Positions 17,297-25,457 of a stretch of 48,100 nucleotides of DNA are shown here, piece by piece. Origin of the DNA: Lujinxingiaceae bacterium (GTDB taxonomy: Bacteria > Myxococcota_A > Bradymonadia > Bradymonadales > Bradymonadaceae); assembly GCA_013697635.1 (NCBI GenBank), contig JACCWM010000193.1, forward strand, positions 1 to 48,100. Reading direction: 5' to 3'. Position numbers and translations under genes: made by a program. Positions within the stretch are counted from its first letter, which is position 1, and every line of letters begins with the position of its first letter. A model generated the notes under the pieces. The model searched no databases. It was not told where the DNA came from and saw only the letters and a program-made list of their open reading frames with translations.

Positions 17297-20296
17297 TCAC
17301 CATGTTTCTCGAACGCGCAGGGTCAAACCGACGCCCACCAGCAAGAGCAGGGTAAAGCCCAGGACGACGCCAAAATCGACGGCCAACCAGGTCTCGGCGT
17401 CTCCAAAGAAGCGATCGAGGGGGTTTGGCGGCGGCGGCAGCGCCGGCAGCCCGGGAGCGAGCGGCTTGGGCAGCTGATCGGCGCTGAGTTCGTAGGCGTC
17501 GGCTAGATGCTCGGCCTGCAGCATGCCCTCAAAGCCCCAGCGGCTGACCACGCTGTGGCTGGCAAGCCAGGTCGGATGGCTCATGCGATCGACGGGCATG
17601 ATCGCGCCGCCCAAAATCACCTGGGGGATCAACAAGATCGGAACCAGCGCGATCGCCGCCTCGCTGGTTCGCACCAGCGCCGAGAGCATCAGGCCCATGG
17701 CCACGCCGGCCAACGAGCACACCCAGAGCACGCCCAGATGAAAGAGCGGGTTGCCCTTGAAGTCGAGCACGAAGTAGGTGAAGGCCAGCAAGGTGGTGCA
17801 TTGCACGAAGCACAAGATCGCCAAAATGGCGAATTTGCTCGCGACGTAGGCCGCCACCGACAGGTTGACCATGCGCTCGCGCTTGTAGATGACCTGTTCG
17901 CCGACGATCTCACGCGCGGCGTTGGAGCAGCCAAACCAGATCGCCGAGACCACCATCAAGAAGAGTGCGTAGGGGGTAAACTGCATGCGGCTCAAGACGC
18001 CGCCCGTCTCGCTGATGAACACCAGGTTGAGCAACAGTGCCACGATCGGCGCCTGAATGAGCAAGATCCAGGTGCCGACGCGGTCTTTGAGCTTGATGTT
18101 GAGGTAGCGCCGACAAAGCGTCAGCCACTGGCGCACGCTAAAGCGCGGCGGGCGGCGCTCGCCGGAGCCGGTGACGCGAACGCCCGTGCGGTTTTTGCGC
18201 CGCTCGACGACGAACTCCTCGTGGTACATGCTCTGGCGGTAGCGCGCGGCAAACGTCTCCATGGGCTCGCCGCCGCGCTTGGCTTCGACGAGCGGGCGCA
18301 TGCACGAGCCCGGATCGGCCAGGACCTCCTCGGCTTCGGCGGAGTTGGTCTTGAGCTCCGGGTGAAAGTAGAGCAGCGAGTCTGGATAGGCCGGCCCGTA
18401 GTAGACCATCTCGCCGTCGGCCAGATAGAGCGTGTTGTCGAGCAGGCGGTAAACCTGCAGCGAGGGCTGGTGGATCGTCATCATGATTGTGCGCCCGCCG
18501 TCGGCGAGCTTTCGAAGCAGGCGCACGACGTTGAGGGCGTCTTCGCTGGCCAGGCCGCTTGTCGGCTCGTCGAGGCAGAGCAGACTGGGCTCGGTGAGCA
18601 GCTCCATGGCCAGGTTGACGCGCTTTCGCTGTCCGCCGGAGATGCCCTTTCTGGCCGGCGAGCCAATCTGGACGTTGCGCGTCTCCAGGATTTCGAGATC
18701 GGCCAACACCTTGGTGATGCGCCAATCGATCTCCTCGTCGGTCGTGTCCGGGGGCAGGCGCAGCTTGGCCGTGTAGTAGAGCGCCTCGTAGACCGTGAGC
18801 TGGTCGTGGATGATGTCCTCTTGGGGCACGTAGCCGATCGCGCCGCGGTAGCGATCGTAGTGCGTGCTGAGCTCGTCGCCGTTCAAGAGCGTGCGCCCAT
18901 AGGTGGGGCGCAGATAGCCGATGAGCGACATCAAGAGCGTGGTCTTTCCGGCGCCCGAGGGGCCGAGCAGGCCGACGACCTCGGTGGGATAGACGGTGAA
19001 GCTGACGCCGTCGAGGATGCGAAGCGGCGTGCCGGCGTCGTCGACCTCGACGCGCAGGTTCTCGGCCTGCAGCAAGATGTCGCCGCTGTAGCTCTTCTGG
19101 ATCGTGCCGCGCGCCAGATCGAGGCGAATGGTGTACGAGCCAAAGCTGACGGTTTGTCCGGGCTCGAGGCAGGCGCGCTGAATGCGCTCGCCTTCGATGA
19201 AGGTGCCGTTGGCGCTGCCCAGGTCTTCGAGAAAGAGCTGCCCCTCGCTGCGGATGATGCGCGCATGGTGGCGCGAGATCTGCGGGCCGTCGAGCACAAC
19301 GTCGTTGTCCAGGCCGCGCCCGACGCTGACCACGGGCTTGTCTGTGGGCAAGTACACCAGGCCGCTGTGCACGGCCTCACGCTCGCCATCGAGGAAGTCA
19401 TGCAGGCGGCTGACCGGGAAGCGGTAGCTGCCCAGAAACAAGACGTCGTCGTCGGTGACCAGGGCGTCTTCGACGCGGTTGTTGCGCTCGTTGACGAAAG
19501 TGCCGTTGGCCGAATCCAGATCTTGCAGGCGCCAGCCGTTGGCGTTGGGGTGCAGGCGCAGGTGGCGGCGCGAGATCTGCGGCGCGTCGAGCACGATGTC
19601 ACAGTCGCTATCGCGCCCGATCACCACGGGCTGGCGCAAAGCCACGCCAATGGCCCCCAGCGCCTGGGTCGCTTGCAGCGGCGCCTGATCGCTGATGCGC
19701 TCGGTGATCGAGGTGTTGAGCACAAACTCGTAGCTGCCCAGGCCGACCTTGTCGCCGGGTTTGACGTGGGCCAGCAAGACGCGGTGGCCATTGATGTAGG
19801 TGCCGTTGGTCGAGCCCAGATCTTTGAGCACATAGGCGCCGCTCGAATAGCCGAGCACGGCGTGGTGGGCCGAGACCTGGGGAACCGGAATCACCAGATC
19901 GTTGTCCTTGGAGTAGCCAATGCGCAAGGTACGCGCATCGATGGGCAGCTCGTCGGCCGCCAGGGGCGCGGGCATAATCAGCGCGCTGGCGCGCTCGGCA
20001 GCCTCGCGGGCCACGCTGATCTGGGTGAGCGCCGGACTCGAGACGGCTTTTTGCGTGAGCGTGGGATTGTTCGCGCGCGCGGTGAGCGTCTGTGTGTCGT
20101 CGGCGCTCGACAGCGCCACGAGCCCCACGTTCGAGTCGAAGGAGGGCATCTTTTGCTCGGGGCGAGTCGTCTCGGCCACCACGGCGTGCAGGCCGGGCAA
20201 GGTCAGACCGCAGCCCTGACAGACGATCTCATCGTCGGTGTTGGTCGCCTGGCAATTTGGACAAGGATTGGGCATGGAGCACACGGACTGAGGCAT
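17297..20296 (-). CDS. Triple-FHA ABCG-type ABC transporter (ATPase fused to permease)
   Basis: Single-chain half transporter of 999 residues. A zinc ribbon comes first (CPNCQ...CQGCG, Cys 12, 15, 26, 29). A Thr-rich linker follows (about 65-95). Three FHA domains lie at about 124-192, 222-296 and 320-393, each with a GR/GY loop, an S..H and an (S/A)NGT core. The ABC ATPase (about 415-630) has Walker A GPSGAGKTT, signature ISGGQRKR and CLDEPTSGL. A permease with about six TM helices completes the chain. The ATPase-then-permease order is that of ABCG/White exporters. FHA domains bind phospho-threonine, so transport is probably tied to Ser/Thr kinases; two kinase genes lie within 10 kb. Start ATG 20296 or 20278 is possible; neither has a clear ribosome site. 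Confidence 0.92.
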   Translation of the reverse strand: MPQSVCSMPNPCPNCQATNTDDEIVCQGCGLTLPGLHAVVAETTRPEQKMPSFDSNVGLVALSSADDTQTLTARANNPTLTQKAVSSPALTQISVAREAAERASALIMPAPLAADELPIDARTLRIGYSKDNDLVIPVPQVSAHHAVLGYSSGAYVLKDLGSTNGTYINGHRVLLAHVKPGDKVGLGSYEFVLNTSITERISDQAPLQATQALGAIGVALRQPVVIGRDSDCDIVLDAPQISRRHLRLHPNANGWRLQDLDSANGTFVNERNNRVEDALVTDDDVLFLGSYRFPVSRLHDFLDGEREAVHSGLVYLPTDKPVVSVGRGLDNDVVLDGPQISRHHARIIRSEGQLFLEDLGSANGTFIEGERIQRACLEPGQTVSFGSYTIRLDLARGTIQKSYSGDILLQAENLRVEVDDAGTPLRILDGVSFTVYPTEVVGLLGPSGAGKTTLLMSLIGYLRPTYGRTLLNGDELSTHYDRYRGAIGYVPQEDIIHDQLTVYEALYYTAKLRLPPDTTDEEIDWRITKVLADLEILETRNVQIGSPARKGISGGQRKRVNLAMELLTEPSLLCLDEPTSGLASEDALNVVRLLRKLADGGRTIMMTIHQPSLQVYRLLDNTLYLADGEMVYYGPAYPDSLLYFHPELKTNSAEAEEVLADPGSCMRPLVEAKRGGEPMETFAARYRQSMYHEEFVVERRKNRTGVRVTGSGERRPPRFSVRQWLTLCRRYLNIKLKDRVGTWILLIQAPIVALLLNLVFISETGGVLSRMQFTPYALFLMVVSAIWFGCSNAAREIVGEQVIYKRERMVNLSVAAYVASKFAILAILCFVQCTTLLAFTYFVLDFKGNPLFHLGVLWVCSLAGVAMGLMLSALVRTSEAAIALVPILLIPQVILGGAIMPVDRMSHPTWLASHSVVSRWGFEGMLQAEHLADAYELSADQLPKPLAPGLPALPPPPNPLDRFFGDAETWLAVDFGVVLGFTLLLLVGVGLTLRVRETW

Positions 20297-20301
20297 GAAA
20301 A

Positions 20302-20333
20302 GCGCTTGAAAGCGCTGACTAAATTAGTCAGCG
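20302..20333 (-). promoter_or_regulatory. Palindrome between moaC-moaB and the FHA-ABC gene
   Basis: CGCTGACTA, AAT and TAGTCAGCG (about 20313-20333) form a 9-bp dyad. Next to it, on the minus strand, AGCGCT-TTCA-AGCGCT followed by TTTT resembles a weak terminator for the Moco operon. The dyad could equally be an operator for the transporter gene, whose start codon is less than 20 bases away. Confidence 0.45.
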
Positions 20334-20367
20334 TAGCCCACAAGCGCAACCCCAATCGGCGTCTGGC

Positions 20368-21279
20368 TCAGCACTGCTCAAAGTAGTGAAGCACGCCGGG
20401 AAAGAGCGCATCGCAGCTCTCGCGCGCGCCGCGCGTGCTTCCGGGAAGCGCGAGCACGAGCGTGCCCTCGACGCTGCCGGCGATGCCGCGCGAGAGCATC
20501 GCGCGGGGCGTGCGCCGCTGGCCGTGGGCGCGCGCAAACTCCATGATCCCCGGAATCTGGCGATCGAGCACGCGCTCGAGGGTCTCGACGGTGAGATCGC
20601 GCTCGCCCAGGCCGGTGCCACCCACGGTGACGAGCAGATCGAGGCCGCGCGCGAGCAGGCCGTCGACGCTCTGGCGTAGCAGGTCGGTGTCATTGCTCAA
20701 GATCTCGTAGTCGACGAGCTCGATGTGTGCGTAGCGCTTGAGGCGCTCGAGCACGACCTGGGCGGCAGCGTCGTCCTTGTCGCCTGCGACCACGGCATCG
20801 GAGACCATGAGCACGGCCGCGCGAAGCGGGCGATCGCCGGCCTGGAGCCGGAAATCGGATTTGCCCCCGGATTTGGCGACCAGGCGAATCGACTGGATCT
20901 CGATCACGCCGGTATCGGCCGGTGCGTGGGGCTTGAGCATGTCGTAGAGCGTGAGCGCGCACATGCTCGCGGCGCTGAGCGCCTCCATCTCGACGCCGGT
21001 CGAGGCCATGGTCTTGACCGTGGCGCGAAGGGCGATGCCGTCGGCCTCAAAACTGTAGGCGACGTTGGCGTAGGTTATCGGCACCGGATGGCAAAAGGGG
21101 ATGTTCTCCCAGGTGCGCTTCGCGGCCATGACGCCGGCCACGCGGGCCACCTCGAGCGCATCGCCCTTGTCGGTGCGACGGCCCTGGTCGACGCTCTCGA
21201 GGATGGCAGCGTCGATCTTCAAGAAAGCCTCGGCCACGGCCGTGCGCAGCGTCTCGATTTTATCGGTGATGTCTTTCAT
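20368..21279 (-). CDS. moaCB: MoaC-MoaB fusion, bifunctional molybdenum cofactor biosynthesis protein
   Basis: Two Moco enzymes in one 303-residue chain. The N-terminal half (about 1-148) is MoaC, cyclic pyranopterin monophosphate synthase: KGDALEVARVAGVMAAKRT, IPFCHP, VKTMASTGVEMEAL and LVAKSGGKSDF are all conserved. The C-terminal half (about 155-303) is MoaB/Mog-like, the molybdopterin adenylyltransferase fold, with VTVGGTGLGERD and LPGSTRGARES. MoaC-MoaB fusions are known in other bacteria. The ATG overlaps the moaDE stop by four bases (ATGA), so translation is coupled. It is last in the moaA-moaDE-moaCB operon. It acts in the cytosol. Confidence 0.93.
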   Translation of the reverse strand: MKDITDKIETLRTAVAEAFLKIDAAILESVDQGRRTDKGDALEVARVAGVMAAKRTWENIPFCHPVPITYANVAYSFEADGIALRATVKTMASTGVEMEALSAASMCALTLYDMLKPHAPADTGVIEIQSIRLVAKSGGKSDFRLQAGDRPLRAAVLMVSDAVVAGDKDDAAAQVVLERLKRYAHIELVDYEILSNDTDLLRQSVDGLLARGLDLLVTVGGTGLGERDLTVETLERVLDRQIPGIMEFARAHGQRRTPRAMLSRGIAGSVEGTLVLALPGSTRGARESCDALFPGVLHYFEQC

Positions 21280-21986
21280 GGTTTGGGGCCTTCTCGCATG
21301 GGCACGCCGTCCAAAAACTGGCTGTCGCCCTCCTCGTAATGTTCCTGCTTCCAGATCGGCGTGCGCTCCTTGAGCTCGTCGATCGCGTAGCGTGCGCCCT
21401 CAAAGGCCGCCGCGCGATGGGCGGCGCGCACCACGACGAGCACGCTCGACTGGCCGACCTCGACGCGCCCGATGCGATGCTGGATGCGGCATCGCCTGGT
21501 CGCAAAGCGCGTGAGCACCTCTTGTTCGATCGCAGCGAGCACGCCGGCGGCGATCGGCTCGTGGGCCTCGTAGGTGATCGCGACCACGCGCCTTCCCAGA
21601 TTGTGATCGCGAATGTCGCCGCTAAAGACCACCAGGCCGCCGCAGTGCGCATCGTCAGTCTGGGCGAGCAGGGCCAAGAGATCGAGGGGCGCCTCGCTCA
21701 GGTGGGCCTCGCTGGGCCGGTGAGCGCCGCTGCCGCCGCTCACCGGCGGCAGCAGGCAAACCTCGTCGCCGTCTTGCACGAGGTAGTCGCGCCCGACGAT
21801 CTCCGGGCCCACCGAGAGTGCAACCTTGCCAAGGTTTTGCGCCAGGGCCGGGAACTGAGCGGCGACCAGCTCGAGCAAGGCCGAGGCAGCCAGCGTCTGG
21901 GCGCCGGCCACGCTCAAGCAGTGCTCACGGCAGCCGGCCTGGTAGCGCAGTCCCCCAAAGAATACGATTTTCACCTGCATGATCAC
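21276..21986 (-). CDS. moaX: MoaD-MoaE fusion (MoaX-like molybdopterin synthase)
   Basis: Both subunits of molybdopterin synthase in one 236-residue chain. Residues 1-85 are the ubiquitin-like sulfur carrier MoaD, ending in LLPPVSGG (Gly84-Gly85 from the GTG start at 21986). Residues from Ser 86 on are MoaE, with FSGDIRDHN, TYEAH, HRIGRVEVG, AHR and TPIWKQEHY. MoaD normally needs a free C-terminal Gly-Gly to be adenylated and thiocarboxylated. Here Gly-Gly is internal and followed by Ser, so processing after the second Gly is expected, as reported for the mycobacterial fusion MoaX. An ATG two codons downstream is an alternative start. The gene overlaps moaCB by four bases and follows moaA by 18. 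Confidence 0.92.
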   Translation of the reverse strand: MIMQVKIVFFGGLRYQAGCREHCLSVAGAQTLAASALLELVAAQFPALAQNLGKVALSVGPEIVGRDYLVQDGDEVCLLPPVSGGSGAHRPSEAHLSEAPLDLLALLAQTDDAHCGGLVVFSGDIRDHNLGRRVVAITYEAHEPIAAGVLAAIEQEVLTRFATRRCRIQHRIGRVEVGQSSVLVVVRAAHRAAAFEGARYAIDELKERTPIWKQEHYEEGDSQFLDGVPMREGPKP

Positions 21987-22004
21987 CCGCTAGTTTTGAG
22001 CGAT

Positions 22005-22988
22005 CTAGCCGCCCAGCGTCGACATCCCGATGCGCGTCACCTGCCCGTTCTCCCAGTTGTGGCCGGCGGGTTTCTCGCCGATGGCGCGCACAAAGCCGGC
22101 CTCGATGCCCTCCTCGTCGCCGCGGCGAATCGCCTCGGAGATGTCGACGTGTTTGTCGAAGGCCAAACAGGCGCGCAGCTCGCCCGTTGAGGTCAGGCGC
22201 ATGCGCGAGCAGGTGCCGCAATACTTGTTGGAGAGCGGCGTAATGAAGCCGAGTTTCCCCTTGGCGCCGGGCACGCCGTAGTAGCAGGCTGGGCCGTTGC
22301 CACCGTCGCCTCCCAGCGCGACGAGCCCGCGCGTCTCGACGAGGCGATCCTTGAGCTCGGTCAAATTGAGGTAGCCGCCGATGTCGCCCATCTTGGCCCC
22401 TTCGCCAATGGGCATCAGCTCCATGAAGCGCACGGAGATGTCATGCTGCATGGTCAGCTCGATCCAGTCGTCGATCTCGTCGTCGTTAAAGCCGCTGAGC
22501 AGCAAGGTGTTGATCTTGATCGGCGCCAAGCCAACGCGCGTGGCCGCCTCGATACCTCGCCATACCGTCTCGAGCACGCCGTGGCGCGTAATCTTCTCAA
22601 AGCGATCGGGGCGCAAGGAGTCCAGGCTGACGTTGACCCGGTCGAGGCCGGCCTCGGCCAGCGCCTCGGCGTGGCGCTCGAGCAGCAAAGCGTTGGTCGT
22701 CAGCGAGACATTCGTGCTGTCGGTCTCACGCTTGAGCATTCCGATCAGCGCCGGCAACTCCCGGCGCAGCAGCGGCTCACCACCGGTCACCCGGATGCGG
22801 TCGATGCCCAGCCGATTGGCCACGCGCACCGTGGCGACGATCTGCTCGAAGCTCAAGAGCTGCTCGCGCGGCGCACAGGCCACGCCCGTTACCGGCATGC
22901 AGTAGTGACAGCGCAGATTGCACTTGTCTGTCACCGAGATGCGCATTGCGTTGTGAACGCGACCAAACCGATCGATCAACTGCTTCAT
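22005..22988 (-). CDS. moaA: GTP 3',8-cyclase MoaA (radical SAM)
   Basis: Radical SAM enzyme that, with MoaC, turns GTP into cyclic pyranopterin monophosphate, the first Moco step. The N-terminal 4Fe-4S motif is CNLRCHYC. The GGEPLLR motif follows. The C-terminal cluster cysteines are in YCGTCSRMRLTSTGELRACL. The chain ends in STLGG; a C-terminal Gly-Gly is functionally important in MoaA. At 327 residues it has normal length. The ATG is preceded by GGGAAAG. It opens the operon; a promoter-like pair lies 50-78 bases upstream. No moeA, mogA or molybdate transporter gene is within the window. Confidence 0.96.
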   Translation of the reverse strand: MKQLIDRFGRVHNAMRISVTDKCNLRCHYCMPVTGVACAPREQLLSFEQIVATVRVANRLGIDRIRVTGGEPLLRRELPALIGMLKRETDSTNVSLTTNALLLERHAEALAEAGLDRVNVSLDSLRPDRFEKITRHGVLETVWRGIEAATRVGLAPIKINTLLLSGFNDDEIDDWIELTMQHDISVRFMELMPIGEGAKMGDIGGYLNLTELKDRLVETRGLVALGGDGGNGPACYYGVPGAKGKLGFITPLSNKYCGTCSRMRLTSTGELRACLAFDKHVDISEAIRRGDEEGIEAGFVRAIGEKPAGHNWENGQVTRIGMSTLGG

Positions 22989-23011
22989 AGCTTTCCCAAA
23001 AAACGTTCAAG

Positions 23012-23066
23012 CGCGCTGACCAGAACAGCGCGGCCCCGAGTATAACGGCTCGGCCACGGCTGGCAA
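23012..23066 (-). promoter_or_regulatory. Candidate sigma70 promoter and leader hairpin of the moa operon
   Basis: On the minus strand TTGCCA (23061-23066) and TATACT (23039-23044) are 16 bases apart, a good match to the housekeeping consensus. Downstream in the leader, CGCGCTG and CAGCGCG (23012-23032) form a 7-bp stem with a 7-base loop. The leader is too short for a full Moco riboswitch. Confidence 0.45.
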
Positions 23067-23188
23067 CCATGCGACCAAAGAGCGCAGCCATGATAATCAC
23101 CGCGCTTGTCGAACAAAACCCGAGCGTGGCTCATGCCACATATTGTCATCTGCTTTGTGGCGGATCAGCTTTTGGACCCACCGATGGT

Positions 23189-24865
23189 TTATTCGCGAGC
23201 GGCGACGCGCTCGCGCACGAGCTCGCGAAGCAAGCGTGTGTTGATGGGCTTGAGCAGCTGGGTGTTGGGGATGTCCTCGAGAAAGGCGCGCACATGGGGG
23301 GCGAAGGCGCCGCCGGTGATGAAGACCAGACGATCGAGGTATTCGGGGGCCTGCTCGGCCAGGGCGATGTGCAGGTCCATGCCGGTCATCTCGGGCATCA
23401 TCAGATCGCAAAAGACGACGTCGAAGTGTTCGGTGTTTGCCAACAGGCGAGCGAGCGCGGCGCTGGCGCTCGTCAGCGTGACGACGTCATGGCTGCGCGA
23501 GAGCAGCCGGCTCAGGCCGCTGAGAAGCTCGGGCTCGTCGTCGATGATCATCACGCGCCCGCGCGCTTCGACGCTGGCCGCGGCGCCGGCGTCGATAGCC
23601 TCCATGGGCGCAGGCGTCTGGTGGGCCAGGGCGGCGGGCAAGACGACACGAAAGACACTGCCGCAGCCCACGACCGAGTCGACCTCGATGTGGCCGCCGA
23701 AAGCCTCGACGATGTTGTGACAGATCGACAGGCCGAGCCCCGTGCCCACGCCCACGGGCTTGGTCGTAAAAAAGGGATCGAAGATGCGGCTCATGTTCTC
23801 CTCGGCGATCCCGGCGCCGCTGTCGTGCACTTCGATGAGCGCGCGGCCATCGGTCGTGGTCCCGGTGACCAGCCGGATCTCGTTTTGGCTGGTGTCGTTG
23901 ACCACGATCGACTGAGTGGCGTTGATCAACAAGTTGAGAAAGACCTGGCCCAGGCGGTTGGGGTTGGCCCAGACCAGCGGGGCCGCGTCGAATTGCTCGA
24001 CGAGTTTTGCGCAGTGGCGGATCTCGTTGCTGACCAGCCTGACGGCCGTACGAAGCACCTCGCCCAGATCAACCGCTTCGAGCTCCTCCTCATTGGTCCA
24101 GGAGAAGGTCTTGAGCCCGCCGACGATCGTGCGCACGCGCTCGGCACCGTCGCGCGCGGCGCGCATGGCGCTCAGCCACTCGGGATCGAACGCGCCGGCG
24201 CGATCGCCAGTGGCTGCTCTTTCGAGTTCGTGTTCGACGAACTCGAGGTTGGCCATCAGGTAGGCCAGCGGATTGTTGATCTCGTGGGCGATGCCGGCGG
24301 CCAGCGTGCCCAGCGACATCAGCCGCTCGGCCACCTTGAGGCGCGCCTCGAGCTTGCGCCGCTCGGTGATGTCGCGGATCACGCCCACGAGCATCTTGTT
24401 GCCGGCGGCGTCGACGAACATGCGCTTTTTGGTCGAGATCACGTGGACGCGGCCCTTGATGTCGGTGATCTCCTCTTCGTTTTCGTCCGGCTCGCCGCTG
24501 ACAAACACCTGGGCGTCCCTTTGCCAGAAGACGTCGGCCTGCTCTTTGGGGAAGAACTCGTAATCGGACTTGCCCAGCATTTGCTCGCGATCGTGGCCGA
24601 TCAAAGTGCAAAACGCCTGGTTCAACAAGATCCAGCGATGGTCTTCGTCCTTGACGAAGATCGGATCGGCTATCGCATCGATGACCGTGCGAAAGATCGC
24701 GCCGTCGTGGGCCATGGCCCCGTCGTCGAGCAGCGCGACCAGGGCGTCGGCGATCTCCTCGACAACCGCTGCGTCGGCGTTCACGCCCCGGCGCTCATGC
24801 GTCCCACGTACGCAGTCAGCCACCATTTGGCGGCGCAACTGTGCTCTATTTGGAGTGGACTTCAA
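23189..24865 (-). CDS. PAS-domain hybrid histidine kinase with C-terminal receiver
   Basis: Cytosolic two-component sensor. A PAS domain (about 55-170, DPIFVKDEDHRWILLNQAF, ending IRDITERRK) precedes a histidine kinase with the H-box AAGIAHEINNPL (His 194). The ATPase domain shows INATQ (N box), DSGAGI and GTGLGLSI. A receiver domain (about 445-558) has the phospho-acceptor Asp 487 in FCDLMMPEMTG and Lys in LLKP. No TM helix is present. At 558 residues it is typical of cytosolic hybrid kinases. Start is uncertain: TTG 24865 lacks a well-spaced ribosome site and ATG 24826 is an alternative. It has the same architecture from PAS onward as the kinase at 31141-33255. No separate partner regulator lies next to it. 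Confidence 0.93.
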   Translation of the reverse strand: MKSTPNRAQLRRQMVADCVRGTHERRGVNADAAVVEEIADALVALLDDGAMAHDGAIFRTVIDAIADPIFVKDEDHRWILLNQAFCTLIGHDREQMLGKSDYEFFPKEQADVFWQRDAQVFVSGEPDENEEEITDIKGRVHVISTKKRMFVDAAGNKMLVGVIRDITERRKLEARLKVAERLMSLGTLAAGIAHEINNPLAYLMANLEFVEHELERAATGDRAGAFDPEWLSAMRAARDGAERVRTIVGGLKTFSWTNEEELEAVDLGEVLRTAVRLVSNEIRHCAKLVEQFDAAPLVWANPNRLGQVFLNLLINATQSIVVNDTSQNEIRLVTGTTTDGRALIEVHDSGAGIAEENMSRIFDPFFTTKPVGVGTGLGLSICHNIVEAFGGHIEVDSVVGCGSVFRVVLPAALAHQTPAPMEAIDAGAAASVEARGRVMIIDDEPELLSGLSRLLSRSHDVVTLTSASAALARLLANTEHFDVVFCDLMMPEMTGMDLHIALAEQAPEYLDRLVFITGGAFAPHVRAFLEDIPNTQLLKPINTRLLRELVRERVAARE

Positions 24866-24959
24866 GGCTCACCGCATCGATCAATTTTGTCCAGAACTGG
24901 CACCCACTAGAGAACACACCGTGACTAGAAATGATTCTATACCACACTCTCATGGCTGC

Positions 24960-24975
24960 AGTGACAAAGGTCACT
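24960..24975. promoter_or_regulatory. AGTGAC-AAAG-GTCACT dyad
   Basis: A perfect 6-bp inverted repeat in the divergent gap between the hybrid kinase (minus) and the SPW gene (plus). Position and symmetry suit a dimeric regulator's operator. No regulator family can be assigned. Confidence 0.35.
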
Positions 24976-25079
24976 TCTCAAAAAGAGCGCTGTCTTGATT
25001 TCTCACTTTTCGTGATGTCCTTTGATCCAAGAGGGACGGCGCAGTGACGCGCAAGCACGTGAAGTTAAGGAGTCGTACT

Positions 25080-25457
25080 ATGGCCAGCCTCGACGACAAA
25101 CGAAAAAGCGTGACCGGGATGAGCGGTGTCAACGTCATCGCCGGCATCTGGTTGTTCATCTCGCCGTTTATCCTGGGCATCAGCATGCTCGAGGGTGCGA
25201 CCTTGAACTTTCTGCTCGTCGGCGCAGCGATCGCGATCTTGGCCGTGGTGCGCATGGTGCGCCCGCTGCGCTTTGAGACGCTCAGTTGGACCAACGGCGT
25301 ATTGGGGCTTTGGCTGATCGTCTCGCCCTTTATCATCGGCTACTCGGCCTATCCCAGCGCGCTTTGGAACAGCATCGTGGTGGGCGCGATCGTGCTGGTC
25401 ATCGCCGCGCTCAGCGCCAAGAGCACCGGCGATCTGCGCCACGCCGGAGCCTACTGA
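25080..25457 (+). CDS. SPW-repeat membrane protein
   Basis: Small integral membrane protein of 125 residues with four TM segments. Two SPW-type repeats are visible: GIWLFISPFILGI and GLWLIVSPFIIGY, each followed by a second hydrophobic helix. The family has no well-established biochemical role. ATG 25080 is chosen because AAGGAG lies seven bases upstream; the longer frame to 25044 is unsupported. Its stop codon overlaps the start of the FAD/Rieske oxidoreductase gene by one base (TGATG), so the two are translationally coupled. This suggests that it anchors or cooperates with that enzyme at the membrane, an inference from gene order. Confidence 0.85.
   Translation: MASLDDKRKSVTGMSGVNVIAGIWLFISPFILGISMLEGATLNFLLVGAAIAILAVVRMVRPLRFETLSWTNGVLGLWLIVSPFIIGYSAYPSALWNSIVVGAIVLVIAALSAKSTGDLRHAGAY

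Noticed and set aside
17507-20386. A 959-codon open frame opposite the FHA-ABC gene
   Set aside because: It is the mirror of a strongly supported gene. Its product is His/Ala/Asp/Gly-biased with no domain motif, as expected from antisense reading of high-GC codons.
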